From assembly GCF_040412425.1 (NCBI RefSeq), contig NC_089788.1, forward strand, positions 63,382,720 to 63,446,719: DNA of 64,000 nucleotides. Reading direction: 5' to 3'. Of this stretch, positions 41,180 to 54,555 are shown piece by piece. Both the position numbers and the translations under genes were made by a program. How positions within the stretch are numbered: the stretch's first letter is position 1; the number at the start of each line of letters is the position of its first letter. This stretch comes from Macrobrachium rosenbergii. Lineage: Eukaryota > Arthropoda > Malacostraca > Decapoda > Palaemonidae. A model generated the notes under the pieces. The model worked only from the letters and a program-made list of their open reading frames with translations. It had not been told where the DNA came from and did no database searches.

Positions 41180-41960
41180 AATAATGCACGTCATCATTCC
41201 AAGGTGGAAGGTCATAAGACAGCTCACCCGACCAAAACAGAAGCAAGTCTGTCTGTTTGTCTGTCCGGCAGAACGTCATTTCCTGTACGAAAGCAATTTG
41301 CATTCAAGCGCCCACGAGACATAACGCACGATATTAAGCTCATTAAAATATCCGCAATTTGCAACAGTCATTTACTATTTATCTTCTCGCATTACATAAG
41401 TTTTCAAGATTTCTAGTGGGACACTTGTCATTAAGTTCCTGATCTGCATGTACTCAGCTATTCCATTACAACACTTTGCCAATAAATTTAAGTTGCACAT
41501 AAAGGAACTCACATTTACTTTGATACCATCGATTATTCGTTTGTTAATACTAGCGAGAAGCCCGAATAAACATACAAGTATCAATGATAAACATACGCCT
41601 ATACAAGTGCTTGCACAATGTAGTACGTACAAATACTTTGGACAACACTTAATCATAAAAACACTGACTCAAACAAACACTATAAGCTCTGGAATATAAA
41701 AAGCAAATAAATCATGACACAACCCAACCACATTCACAACCAAAAGAAAACGGTGACACCGATAAAATAGTCTTAAATGGTGCACAGAGACCTCGAACTG
41801 GAAAACAGAACTTCATAAGACCTGGAAAACACAGAAGACAACAAGAGTTTCCAAGAGCGCAGTGGAGAGGAGGAAAGATGGATCCACACAACCAACGCTC
41901 GTGTTTGTAACTCGTGAATACCTTATCATAAGGAGGAATAGCAGCACCAGTGCTACTCAA

Positions 41961-42261
41961 ACATAGGGGGGTAGCACCGTCAATGCACCTCATGCGGTGC
42001 ACTGTAGGCATTACTTAAGGTTCTTTGCAGCGTGCATTCGGCCCCTAGCTGCACAACCCCTTCCGTTCCTTTTACTGTACCCCCTTTCATATTCTCTTTC
42101 TTCCATCTTACTCTCAACCTCTCTTAACAATTGATTCATTGCGCAACTGCGATATTTTCCTCCTGTTACACCTTTCAGACGTTTTACAGTCAATTTCCGT
42201 TTCAGCGCTGAATGACCTCATAGGTTCCAGTGCTTGGCCTTTGGCCTACATTGTATACTCA
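41961..42261 (-). mobile_element. S1 SINE with target-site duplication
   Basis: A full S1 member in minus orientation. The 11-mer AGTGCTACTCA stands at 41950-41960 and again at 42262-42272. The paralogous site in copy B1 (near 33310) has no insert. This proves that S1 is a mobile element, inserted here after the B duplication. Confidence 0.92.
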
Positions 42262-43208
42262 AGTGCTACTCAGCCTATTTAGCCTTGAGACTGATTTATC
42301 TGTTAGGCCAAATCTGACGTCCTAACTGACTTCTCATAGTCACCGAGTAATGGATTCAGAGTACTGGACTCAGTAACTTGACTAGTGAATTTACCAAAAT
42401 ATATCTAGACAAAAATACTCCGCAATTGTACACAATACTGAGTAAATGAGTTAAAATCAGTGAGTGCGTAATAATATTTAGTTATTTTAAAATTAACATT
42501 ACAAATATATAGCCTGCTATGAAGTATTGCACAACCAAAAATCCCAGTCACTTACGATGGGCAAGATGGTTTCTATGGTAACAAATCTCAACTCAAATGA
42601 GATTCATAGCAAGAGTTACTAACTTCAAATAAGTCACCTGATTAAATATACCTGACGAGTTTTATCAAATTTTTTTCGCTGGTTTTTCAGAAATTTTGAG
42701 AACAATCACAGACGTTTTCCACGAAGACAAGGGGGCTAACAATCGTCTCTCAACTTATTTGGCGGAAGGGATACTGGATAAATCCCTTCTTTTATTCTAC
42801 TCTCAAGTATTTTCAACATACTCGAGTCATTCCCAGCAGCCTACTCTGATCTCCTCCACATATACAAAAACAAATACATCCGACGTCATTTAAACGTACG
42901 GAAAATAAAAAAAATATAAAATACGAGTACTGGATAAAAAGCTTTAAAAAGGAGAAAATATACGCTAAGATAAATACCGATAAAACGTAACATACAGAAA
43001 ACAAAGGAAAAGCAAAGATAAAGTCCAATAAAGCTTAAACACAGACAGACGCGAGGAAAGACACAATCACAGCAATTCAGAGACAAAGCCCAGCAAATGT
43101 TGTCGGCTTAAAACTCCTCCAGCAGTTGTGGAACCAACGAGGCCTCAAAGCTACGAATCCCTGATTATGATTTGAGTGAATTTGGCCATAGGACATTAAG
43201 GCTCGGGG

Positions 43209-43210
<2 letters not shown>

Positions 43211-43266
<56 letters not shown>
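43211..43266 (+). repeat. (GA)n microsatellite
   Basis: About 28 GA units. Confidence 0.98.
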
Positions 43267-43269
<3 letters not shown>

Positions 43270-43779
43270 TTTAACTGATCCTTGATTTAATCTTTTCTTC
43301 CTGAACATCAGCAATCGTTGTTTAAGAAATTATTTTCGTAATTTTTGCTCATTTTTGCTCTTATTGTATCAGTACCATTATGTATATTTTTCTTTCTTCA
43401 ACGAAAATTCTTTTTATTAAATTTGTACTTCAATCACATAATTTAAAGCAACTTCCAGATACAAATAAAACAAATATTAAGCATATCATACTCATTACCT
43501 GAAAAAAAACTAAAAATAAAATAAGTAAAAAGTTTCGAACATCTAAACCTACATTTACTATTTTTTAATCCGATTATTTTCACTACGCACCATATCATGC
43601 TGTAATTGGACAACACTGTATTATTGGATTATAAGTGACATAACAAATTAATTTTGTAATCGACTTGTTTGGTAAAGGTAACATTTTTTTTTCAATGTCG
43701 AATAAGGCACGAGGCATGTCTGGATATCTGTGTATCTGATAACCAAGCATTTAAACTAACTGGACACACACAAACACAT

Positions 43780-43838
43780 ACATATATTATGTGTATACAT
43801 ATATACATACATAAATATATATATTATGTATATATATG

Positions 43839-43913
<75 letters not shown>

Positions 43914-43934
43914 CGTGTGTGTGTGTGTGTGTGT
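43780..43934. repeat. (AT)n-(GT)n compound microsatellite
   Basis: AT at 43840-43911 runs into a short GT stretch. Confidence 0.96.
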
Positions 43935-44109
43935 TTGTGTGGGCACAATTATTTCAATAACGGCTTACGAAAATTACCAATTAGCGATATATCGTTCACA
44001 CATCATTATAAGAGTTTATGTAAATCAAAATTAAAATTTCACAATACCTGTAACCTCGTACTTGGCTCACCAACGTGACTGACGAAAATTTACGGCAATT
44101 CCTTACATT

Positions 44110-44342
44110 TCAGCGATGGAAGGGAAACTGAGAATAAAAGGGCTGAAAGGTGTAACAGGAGGAAAATCTCGCACTTGCAACGTGAAACAACTGATAGGAG
44201 AGGGTGGAAAGAAAGACGGAAGAAATAGAATATGCGCGGAGGTACAATAAAAGGAATGAAAAGGGTTGCAGGTATGGGCTGAAGGAACGCTTCAAAAGAT
44301 CCTTAAGTAATGAGGTGCACAGACGGCGCTACCCTCCGACGG
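44110..44342 (+). repeat. 5'-truncated S1 SINE
   Basis: Begins inside the element ('gaaactgagaataaaaggg') and keeps 'ggtgtaacaggaggaaaatc', 'ggaggtacaataaaaggaat' and the 3' end 'ggcgctaccctccgac'. Confidence 0.8.
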
Positions 44343-44454
44343 GATTTGCCGTTTTCCATGTTTTTATTTACAGGGACACACTGCCAATTGATAGCGTGTA
44401 TTTGTCATTCATGTTTTGTTTTTACTGATAAACAGGGCAACCACAGCTAGAAAA

Positions 44455-44775
44455 CTGCAATCGAGTTTTCTCTACAGCTTATAATCAAGGCCACCGAAAA
44501 TAGACCTATCGTTAGGTGGTCTCAGTATAATGATGTACGAGCCGCTGCCCATGAATCTTTAACCACAGCCCAGTGGTGCCCTGTCCTATAGCGTGGCCAG
44601 ACGCACAATTACGTCTAACTTCAACCTTAAATAAAATGAAAAAACTACTGAGGCTAGAGGGCTGCAATTTGGTATGTTTGATGATTTGAGGGTGGATGAT
44701 CAACATACCAATTTGCAGCCCTCTAGCCTTAGTAGTTTTTAAAATCTGAGGGCGGGCAGAAAAGTGCGAACGGAC
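44455..44775 (+). mobile_element. Fold-back interspersed element, second copy
   Basis: Same body as 37196-37582 with arms at 44641-44682 and 44699-44740. The 5' hairpin is missing. It lies at a different place in the unit than the first copy, so the two are independent insertions. Confidence 0.8.
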
Positions 44776-45009
44776 AAAAAATTAAAAGAGCAGCAACCAC
44801 AATCTTCGCACGATTAAGCAGCAACTACAGACTTCTAAAAAACACCTATCAAAACTTCCTCACAAAAAGAAGCAACTATTCGGATATTTGTCAGAAAATG
44901 ATGATTTTTTATACGTCTCTGTGTGTCTAACCTCCTTATAAAGTAACATTAACTAAAACTCTCCAATAAACATCAGTAAATACATTCTTCTAATGAAAAG
45001 CAGCTGGTA

Positions 45010-45370
45010 AAACTTATTAACGATAAAGAAACTACAAAATTTGTTATTAAAAAAAATGATAGCCTTCTAACAAAAAGAGCATCTACAACTTTTGAAAAAA
45101 AAATGAGCAATTATGAAAATCTGATGCAAAGCAGCAACTACATAATCACAAAAAACAGCAATCACAACCTTAAACAACTACTACAACCATATACAAAAGC
45201 AGCAAATACAGAATCACAACTACCTCGTAAAAAGCAGCAGCTCCATCACAATACAAAAATATCAAAGCAAAACCAGCAACTACAACATCCCGATAAAAAC
45301 CAGCATCAACAACAACATCACGGAAAATATAAACATCAGCTGCAAATCTTTATCCAAGACTCCAGACAAT
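45010..45370 (+). repeat. Degenerate 'agcagc/ctacaac' minisatellite
   Basis: Paralogue of 36410-36690. It is the source of the Gln/Asn-rich frame at 45103-45372, which I do not call a gene. Confidence 0.6.
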
Positions 45371-45501
45371 AATCAGTAATAAAAAAACAGGGTAACAAGT
45401 GAGAGCAATTTCATCATCTCCGAATTCCGAAAGAAGCTTGCAAACAATTAAGGTAATGAACAAAAGTAAAAAGGAATAACATTACTGTGATTAAACGGTC
45501 C

Positions 45502-45505
<4 letters not shown>

Positions 45506-45558
<53 letters not shown>
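45506..45558 (-). repeat. (CT)n microsatellite
   Basis: About 26 CT units, paralogue of the short tract at 36802-36820. Confidence 0.97.
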
Positions 45559-45561
<3 letters not shown>

Positions 45562-45779
45562 CTCCTCCTGGCATTAATAAAATCATAATTCCTAGAATTA
45601 AATTCCTCTGTGAATTCGATGATTTGTATCGCGCATTATTCAGCTTCCCTTATAATAAGGAAATAAATCTTAAGAGATGACCAATTCATCTTCGGCGAGA
45701 AATATAAAACACGATTAAGTATGGCGCAATGGATTTGTTAAAACTATCCTAAGGTATTATATCGTCTCCCCTTTTCGAG

Positions 45780-45824
<45 letters not shown>

Positions 45825-45927
45825 TGCAATACACAGAAACACGATACATACACTGCCAGCATCTTTTACAAAGCGGTGATATAAAACATTTCGTTACAAC
45901 CCAGAAACACGATCCCGTCTCGTCTGA

Positions 45928-46001
<74 letters not shown>
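45780..46001. repeat. (CT)n and (GA)n pair
   Basis: CT at 45780-45819 and GA at 45930-46001 lie 110 bp apart and could form a large hairpin. Confidence 0.96.
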
Positions 46002-46003
<2 letters not shown>

Positions 46004-46085
46004 TGCTTGCACAGAAAATAGATATACTGTATGCAAATGTTCACACGCATACGTACACACACGCAAATACAACACACATACATGT

Positions 46086-46086
<1 letters not shown>

Positions 46087-46134
<48 letters not shown>
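46087..46134. repeat. (AT)n microsatellite
   Basis: About 24 AT units, flanked by scattered 'tatgtata' words. Confidence 0.96.
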
Positions 46135-46137
<3 letters not shown>

Positions 46138-46289
46138 GTGTATATATATAAGTATATATGTATGTATATATATTAATATATATACATACATATTTAAATA
46201 TATGTCTATAAACATAAAGATGAACCGTCCGCATAACGTATGTGGCGTATGGAAATAACAGCGAGAAATGAGGAAATAGGTATATAAAA

Positions 46290-46500
46290 ATAGTAAAAGG
46301 TAAGCCTAGGTGAAAGGATGGATCAGGGTGCTTTGAGATGGCTCAGACACGTGGAAAGAATGAAAAATGATAGGCGGGTGAAAAGAGTGTACATGTCGAA
46401 GGCATTAAGAAGATGAAGGGGAGAAAGACATATAGAAGTTGCTAGATAAAAAAAATAGTGAAAGTATGGGAAAGGGACTGTTTCAACACCTAGGGGAGGA
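46290..46500 (+). pseudogene. LINE ORF2 C-terminal fragment (RWxxHVERM type)
   Basis: The plus strand reads [20 protein letters not shown], then [13 protein letters not shown], then a stop. This is the familiar end of many non-LTR retrotransposon proteins, where R-W-x-G-H-V-x-R-M is followed by a basic segment. The paralogue at 53370-53600 keeps a longer open frame. There is no catalytic domain. Confidence 0.75.
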
Positions 46501-46546
46501 AAGGCGTATGGTGTATGAATAATACACACACACACATATATAATAT

Positions 46547-46643
<97 letters not shown>

Positions 46644-46678
46644 ACTAGTAATCTTCTTAGACATGAAGATACGTTATT

Positions 46679-46880
46679 TAGTTGTATTCCACATAAGGAA
46701 ATGAAAGGTGTTTTTGTGAGATATGCCCAACAGTTTCGTCCTCAATGGACCTCTTCTTGGAGCTTTTATTAATGGCCTTGAGGACCTTAATAAATGGTCC
46801 AAGAAGAGGTCCATTGGAGGACGAAACTGTTGGGCATATCTTACAAAAACACCTTTCATTTTCCTATGTGAATACAACTA
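46679..46880. mobile_element. Fold-back (MITE-like) element between AT tracts
   Basis: Two arms of about 96 bp (46679-46774 and 46786-46880) are inverted copies at roughly 90 percent. 'agatatgcccaacagtttcg' pairs with 'cgaaactgttgggcatatct'. The spacer is about 10 bp. It has no coding capacity. Confidence 0.9.
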
Positions 46881-46890
46881 AACATATATG

Positions 46891-47024
<134 letters not shown>

Positions 47025-47145
47025 CTTCTTCTTCTTTTAACGTGCTTTTTCCCATTTTTGTTTGGGGTAAGCACGATGCCTTCTTTGAAGGACTTTTTGA
47101 TTTGGCTTTGGGGTAGACCTGTGGTCTCGATCACACCCTGCCTGA
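47025..47145 (+). repeat. Interspersed repeat 'ttaacgtgctttttcccat', second copy
   Basis: Contains 'aagcacgatgccttctttga' and 'gtagacctgtggtctcgatc'. It is related to 34826-35095 but keeps a different part of the element. A frame reading [20 protein letters not shown] comes from the repeat itself. Confidence 0.65.
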
Positions 47146-47311
<166 letters not shown>

Positions 47312-47356
47312 TCTTCCCAACTTGTTCCCATTTTTATATGGGGTCATAAATGATAT

Positions 47357-47418
<62 letters not shown>

Positions 47419-47420
47419 AC

Positions 47421-48564
47421 AATGTGTATCCACGTATCCAATTTAACTACTGCAAAATCCTACACAAGTAACTGCACAGCAACTTATTGTACTGTAAGTG
47501 TTCGATATAATTTCAAAATTATGTAAAACCTGACTTTACTTTTGAAGGGAAAGGCATAGTAACACTAGATATACATAGTACACGATACTTACGCCGCATA
47601 TACTTTATTTATAGTATAGTATAGTACAGTATAGTTATGAGGATAAAATGGTTACCTTTGAATTATCCAATAATAAACGATGAGTGAATCACTTTCTGAA
47701 CAAAGGTGGGTCAAGATATCTCCTGAGCACATAGGGTTGAAAAAGTCAAAGAGCATGGAAAAAATATCATCACCTAGATTACTGCCAGCTGATTTTAGGA
47801 CAAGGCAGCACTACCGTTATTAGTTTTATTAATATTATAAAATGAAAAATGGAAATATACAAAAATAAATCTGAAAACAATACATTAATTTACGCAAATC
47901 AAGAAACAATATAAATACATGTTTAGTACGTGAACAACTCAGAAAATCATCCAAAATAATATCTGTAACTACGACAAGACCTCATACAGAGCAGAGGGAA
48001 GTCTGCCTCCGAGATCTGACTTGGTTTAACAAGAGGAAAGGCTAACGATTTCCTCCAAGGAGGACAGCGATACAAAAAGTCCCAGAAATAGTTTTTGATA
48101 TCTTCTTTCAACGGGAAGGTCGGAGAAATGGCGAAGTGGATCCCCTGTCTGTCCCTGCCTGAGTGAAGATCAGTAAGATTTTTTTTTGCTATTTACCAGA
48201 ATAAACCTTAAAGCTATGCAGTCGAAACCCAAGCTTTCGTTCAAATTCGAATGGCCTTGAGGGACCAAGCGAAGAGACGGATTAACAGCTCTAATGATGA
48301 CAATGAAGGAAAACATAATCAGCACATAAAACGGCGTTTTGTTGGATAAATATATTTACACGCACGAACACACACACATATACAATATATTGGTCACTTT
48401 AGCTGCTACATATTTCTACCGGCCACAGTTATCTCCTAACTTCACGACATCCTTGCACTATTTTTAGATACGGTAAGCACACGGCTCTATATTTAAGCAG
48501 TAAACGAAGAATCTAGCACCTTTCGTGACTGGTTTCATTACAGTTTTCCAAAGATGACCTATAA

Positions 48565-48565
<1 letters not shown>
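47421..48565 (+). other. Copy C1 sequence without a gene
   Basis: Matches 53600-54190 in copy C2 over its first half. No frame is conserved between the two copies. Confidence 0.5.

Positions 48566-48569
<4 letters not shown>

Positions 48570-48634
<65 letters not shown>
48570..48634. repeat. (AT)n microsatellite
   Basis: Paralogue of 54494-54548. Confidence 0.97.
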
Positions 48635-48637
<3 letters not shown>

Positions 48638-49283
48638 TTATACTATACCTTTTCTCCTAATAGGTGACTGCTCCGGAAGGCGTTACCATTCTGAATGTCT
48701 ACATAAGTTCATGGTGTCATGTTGCCAGCCTACACCCTGCCCAATGGGGGTTCAAGGGATTTATGTGCCAACCGTTTCTTCCTTTTCTTGCTGGTCACCC
48801 AACCAAAAACTGCCCACACTCACCATTTCATAGCCTAATTGATCAAAAGGACATAGTGGAGGACACATGGTCAAATTAACAATGTTAACCTTTCACGAAT
48901 AGGATGCACAACAGAGACACACCCACACAACCTTACATATCCCAATCCTTCCTCCTTCAAAGAGCTTCCCTCGGCCTCCTGCGCATCCTACGCGTCCATT
49001 CGACTCCAGGAGAAAATTCCCAAACCTTTCTCGAAAATCCAAAGTATCAGGAAGATGAAAAGAAGAAAGACCAGGAATCTGTTTAGTGCTAAAAAATATC
49101 CACCATCTTCGATGGTATAAAAACTTCGATGCATTTTTGAAGAGGTGGGACATTTGAGAGAACAAGTCAATACCTGATCTTCGTCATGTTTAGAACTTTT
49201 CTTGTTTTCTATTCTTCACCTCTGGCTCTTTACTGAATTTGGTTTTCATGTGCTACGGGATCACACTGTGGCTGAGTCAGAAC

Positions 49284-49374
49284 GTCTCTCTCTCTCTCTC
49301 TCTCTCTCTACAGTATATATGAGTAAACATGTATATATATATACATATATAATGTATGAATTCGTAAATAAATA

Positions 49375-49451
<77 letters not shown>

Positions 49452-49561
49452 TAATTATTTATTCAAATATTTTTGCAAAATCTATTTTTCATCTCCTTTA
49501 GTTAAATTTTTGTTAGGCTTCTTCATGTGAGTTACAATAAATAAATAAATAAATGAATGAA

Positions 49562-49602
<41 letters not shown>
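49284..49602. repeat. (CT)n, (GA)n and (AAAT)n tracts in series
   Basis: CT at 49284-49310, GA at 49377-49446 and AAAT-type repeats (read 'aaataaat') at 49537-49602. Confidence 0.96.
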
Positions 49603-49605
<3 letters not shown>

Positions 49606-49794
49606 ATATATATATACACACACACACCTACACATAATATATATATGCATATACATACATATATATATATTCAAAAGTTGAAACTTACTCAAAATTGACC
49701 ATTTCAAGATAAATGGACTCCCGTTGGAGTCGGCGCCCTCAGAACTCCTAAACAATGCCGGAATGCGAAACCTATTTGACACTCCGACATTATT

Positions 49795-49995
49795 ACAATA
49801 TATATCTAAATCTATTGCAGAGTTAATGGCCCAATGTTTGTCTGACACTTAACTGATGTATGAACGACGGCCGTCAGCGCTGCCAGATGTACAAAGAGGG
49901 CCAAAGAGACAACCCATCAGTGTAATGTCATTAGGCGACTGTCAAATTCATCACCTTAATTGATTCCATTGAATAAACACCAATGGAAAAACTCC
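49795..49995. repeat. Conserved island of block C
   Basis: About 200 bp matching 55798-55998 at roughly 92 percent, higher than the surrounding unit. It contains 'tgatgtatgaacgacggccg' and 'agtgtaatgtcattaggcg'. No coding frame spans it in both copies. Confidence 0.6.
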
Positions 49996-51173
49996 TATTA
50001 TATCGCCATGAGGCAAAAGGACGGAATAAAACCAACGATGAATGTAGCCATCATTAATGTTATAGTTATGCCGTTAGTGATATTATGCTTAATAGTAGTT
50101 ATAAATATGAAGTAATAAAAGCAATGACATTCAAATTAACTGACATATTCAAAACGAGCTGCAGCAATATGTATTTCATAAACATTAATCGAACTGAGCG
50201 TTGCAATGACCCAATTATAAATGTACCTAGTGGCAGCATCTGCTTTTTCCGATGCCGTTAGGTACTCTCCTCATCACAGTAATTACAGCTGTATAAAGTC
50301 TTTATTCGTCCCTGAATGGCAACTAATCTCATATCTGCAGTGCTCGCTCCTTGCGTTCTCTTTGCATACAGAACTGAACCTTGGGCAATACGTCTCAACA
50401 ATGGCAAATTTCCCTACTGGAAAGGGATAAATAGCGGTCTCATTTTTCCATGAATACTTTTGCCCATCGCTACTGTTTTAAAGCCTTTTTGTCTATTTTT
50501 TGTTAACCCTTAGTCTGATAAGACTGGTTGCATACTTCGGACTGTGCTAAAGATATACCTGCATACTTACATAGACATCAATATTTGCAAATATAAATGT
50601 GAGGCAATGAAATGTTTGTATATAGTACGCCTGTATATCCAGTCACCACTACTACCACCACTACTACTATTACTACTACCGTTTACTGCCTACTACTATC
50701 CCCTAAGAAAAAAACAGCGTAAAAAGAGCAGCCCCTTCAACACACGGAATGAATTCCGGCTAATCCCCCAATTTGCATTAACATGAATCAAATAGGCTTT
50801 GGATAAACCTTCCCAAAAATTGCCAGAGAACAAAAATATGCCCTTCTTCCCCTCTCCACACCCCACGAAGGGCCAGATCTTCCTCTGTAATGCCTTCATC
50901 CCACGAAACAAAAAAGACAAAAGACAAACACATACAAACACAATTATCAATTGGAACCCAGACAAACACTCACAAGTATTAATCGGATTCATTTACAAAC
51001 AGACATACACCCACACAAACGCTTCTTCAACTTCAGTTAAAAGGAACTATGAAATGCATATGCGAATGTGCATACAAAACATCCATTCAAACAAAAATAG
51101 ATATTACGATTACGCTTGCACCCACACCTATACAAAGAGTCACAGGCATACTGAGATCAAATGGAATGCTATG

Positions 51174-51176
<3 letters not shown>

Positions 51177-51243
<67 letters not shown>
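51177..51243. repeat. (ATT)n microsatellite
   Basis: About 22 units, giving false poly-Tyr and poly-Asn frames. Confidence 0.98.
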
Positions 51244-52166
51244 TAGTAGATGAAAGATATTCATATGGAACAAGCCCACAGGGGCCACTGACTTGAAATT
51301 CAAGCTTCCAAAGAATATGGTGTCCTTCAGGAAAAAGTAAGAGGAATTACAGGGAAATACAGAAAGAAGATATCCCATCTACTAAAAAAGAAAAAACCCA
51401 ATAAATAGATAAAAACGTATTAAAATTCAAGGATAACAGTATTAGGGTAGTAATGCATTGCATCTTCGCTTGAACTTCTGAAGTTCCCATTGCACGACAT
51501 TCTCTGCATGAGTAAAACATATCGAAATACAGACACACAAACTCACACACACACAAGCACGCAGACAACCACATGCACAAAGAGACACTGCATGTCGTGC
51601 AACCACATGCACAAGGAGACAGTGCATGACGCTAAGACGAAACATTATCACAGGGACGTAAAAACAAACACAGACACTGAAGTTCAGAACATACAATGAC
51701 TGACGAACAAACGCATTTCTAACACATGCTAACACACAAGGACTGAGTTACCCGCATGCACGAGGAGACTAAAATACACGTGTGCAGCACAGGTAAGAAT
51801 CATTAGGAGGCATTTACTTGTAATTAGCAAACTGCCCAATTATCTCCGTCCATTAGCCTGAGTGTCATGGCTTCAAGAACGTGACTGGAATACTTTCTAC
51901 CGCTGCCTCCACCCGCCTCCCTCCCACCCCCCCAAAAAAACACTAAAGGCTTCTTTGCGAGGTTTAAACCAGGCCTTCCCAGGAGGTGCATCACCTCACG
52001 AAACAGACATCAGTATAGCAGAAGCGAACAGGAGAACGATTAGAAAATGTGTACCTATCTAGTATGTCTAAATGAGAAATAACAATAAAAGTAACAATCA
52101 TAACAATGATAAACGAGTACATACGGTCCTCCGTCACGAAAAAAATTTATACTACTACTACAAATT

Positions 52167-52168
<2 letters not shown>

Positions 52169-52229
<61 letters not shown>
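52169..52229. repeat. (AAT)n microsatellite
   Basis: About 20 units. Confidence 0.98.
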
Positions 52230-52231
<2 letters not shown>

Positions 52232-52429
52232 ACGTCTGTATCCTAATTAACCCGTCACACGAATTAACATGATGAAGTCATAATAATTATAATATTAATA
52301 ACAGCTATTTATTTATATTAAAGACGACAGATCACAGCATACAAATACTGACATGAAAAATAGTTAATTACAAACTTCAATCGGCAAAACACCGCAATAT
52401 TTACAAAGCCTGGTTAATGGAATGCATTT

Positions 52430-52985
52430 TATATCAAGAGGCAGGGGACTCAAAATAAACAGAAGGAAAACAAAAGTAATGAGGGCAGAGTGTGCACGAA
52501 GGGATGAAAGAACAATAGGTGGAGAAAGGATTAATGAGGTTGCCTTTCAAATATTTAGGAAAAAGGATACATAACATACGTTTTGTTTGAGCTGTAATTT
52601 AGTGAAAGACTAAAAAGGCTTGTTCAAACGATGGACAGGCTGAACAAGATTAGGAAATCAATTGCAAAGAAAAGCATTGGAGAGTAAGATTATAGATAAA
52701 CTTAGTACCATCTGTACTGGTGTGCGGAGATGAATCATAGCATAGCAATGAAACTGGATCTAAAAGACTTTGTCGGCGTTAGAATAAAGTTTCAAGGAAA
52801 ATATTAGGCGTCAAAAGGCATGACAGTGTTAGAAACCATTAGTTAAATTGTTTTATGTTCCATACGTGGATGAGACAATGACGAAAGGGAGATGGAAATG
52901 GCTTGGGCACATACTTTGAACAACCCCACCTTGAACAACCCCTGGGAGAATAATAGGTGATAGTGTCACCTGGGATCCTGTGGGT
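52430..52985 (+). pseudogene. LINE reverse transcriptase C-terminal fragment
   Basis: The plus strand reads GLKINRRKTKVMRAECARRD, then GGERINEVAFQIF (the usual 'K-T-K-V-M...I.GE.I..V..F.YLG' thumb region), many stops, then [11 protein letters not shown] and DSVTWDPVG. It ends in (GT)n(AT)n at 53000. The catalytic palm motifs are absent. Confidence 0.75.
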
Positions 52986-53000
52986 ACTAGTATGTAATGC

Positions 53001-53220
<220 letters not shown>

Positions 53221-53369
53221 CGTGTGTGTGTGAGCATGTGGATAATACAGGGATTCTCAAAGTGTCTATGGAAGTCAAAATTGTTGAATATGTAAAGAAA
53301 AACTGTCTGCACAGTATGGGTGGCATGTGTAGAAATAAGGGCGAGAAATGAGATACGTAATAGTAATAA

Positions 53370-53600
53370 AAAGGTAAGCACAGATGAAAGGATGGATCAC
53401 AGTCCTTTGAGATGGCTCAGTCCCGTGGAAAGAATAAAAAATGAGACGTTGGTGAAAAGAGTAAACTTCAGAGGTATTAGGAAGATGAAGGGGAGAAAGA
53501 CACGGAAATTCCTGGATAAAAAAAGTGAGAGTATGGAGCAAGGGACGGTTTCGACACCTAGGGAGATTAAGACGTATGGTGTGCGAATAGTATACAGTAT
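53370..53600 (+). pseudogene. LINE ORF2 C-terminal fragment (RWxxHVERM type)
   Basis: Part of a 96-codon open frame: [20 protein letters not shown], then NETLVKRVNFRGIRKMKGR and TVSTPREIKTYGV. The usual Gly-His before VERM is replaced by Ser-Pro. It is better preserved than its paralogue at 46290. Confidence 0.75.
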
Positions 53601-54249
53601 AATAGTATAGTATTTTTTCTTTATGAGGATATAATGGATATGTTTAAGTTGTCCAATATTAAAATGATGCGAGAATCCCTCTTTTGAACAAAGGTGGGTC
53701 ACGTGATTTCTGAAACAAGTAGGAATGAAAAAAAGTCAAAAGAAAAAGGAAAAAAAAATATCATTACGTATACCACTACCTGCTGACTTCACAATTATTG
53801 GACAATGCAGCACTACCAATATTTTTTTTTATTTTTTCAACTTCATGGAAATATACTAAAACCAAGCTGAAAAGAAGACATTCATTTACGCAGATCACGA
53901 AACAATACGAATATAAATATATGTTTGGTACGCGAACTACTTTCAGAAAATCATCCACAATAATGCCTGTTACGAAGACAATACCCTTCCTACAGAGTCT
54001 GCCCCTGAGAACAGAAATACGAAGAGTCCCTGAAACATTTTTTGATATCCTTTTCAACCTGAAAGTCGAAGAAATGGCGAACCACAAATCTACTGAATCG
54101 AAAACCAAGATTTCACCAGAATTAGACTGACCTTATGGCATCAATCAAGCAAAGAGAAGAATCAAATGAATCGCTGCATCAACAGTAACAATGAATAAAT
54201 ACAAAATCGGCATATGTAACAATTCTGTAGGCTAAATACAAGTGAACAC

Positions 54250-54362
<113 letters not shown>

Positions 54363-54493
54363 GCATGCACACACATATTGTTTATATATATATGTATGTT
54401 TATGTGTATATATTTATATACAGTGTGTGTATACAAATAAATATATACATACAATCATGTATATATATATATGAATAAATATATATATACACA

Positions 54494-54548
<55 letters not shown>
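54494..54548. repeat. (AT)n microsatellite
   Basis: About 27 AT units. Confidence 0.97.

Positions 54549-54555
<7 letters not shown>

Larger units (their letters stand above)
37970..45870 (+). repeat. Block B unit, copy B2
   Basis: Second copy of the unit described at 27900-37130. It gained an S1 SINE (41961-42261), a second S1 fragment (44110-44342), a fold-back element (44455-44775) and an additional m3-like module (40390-40690). It lacks the 34.8-36.4 kb segment. Confidence 0.85.

Noticed and set aside
45103..45372. An 89-codon Gln/Asn-rich frame resembling a prion-like or low-complexity protein
   Set aside because: It lies wholly in a degenerate 'agcagc/ctacaac' minisatellite, and the paralogous stretch at 36410-36690 has no equivalent frame.
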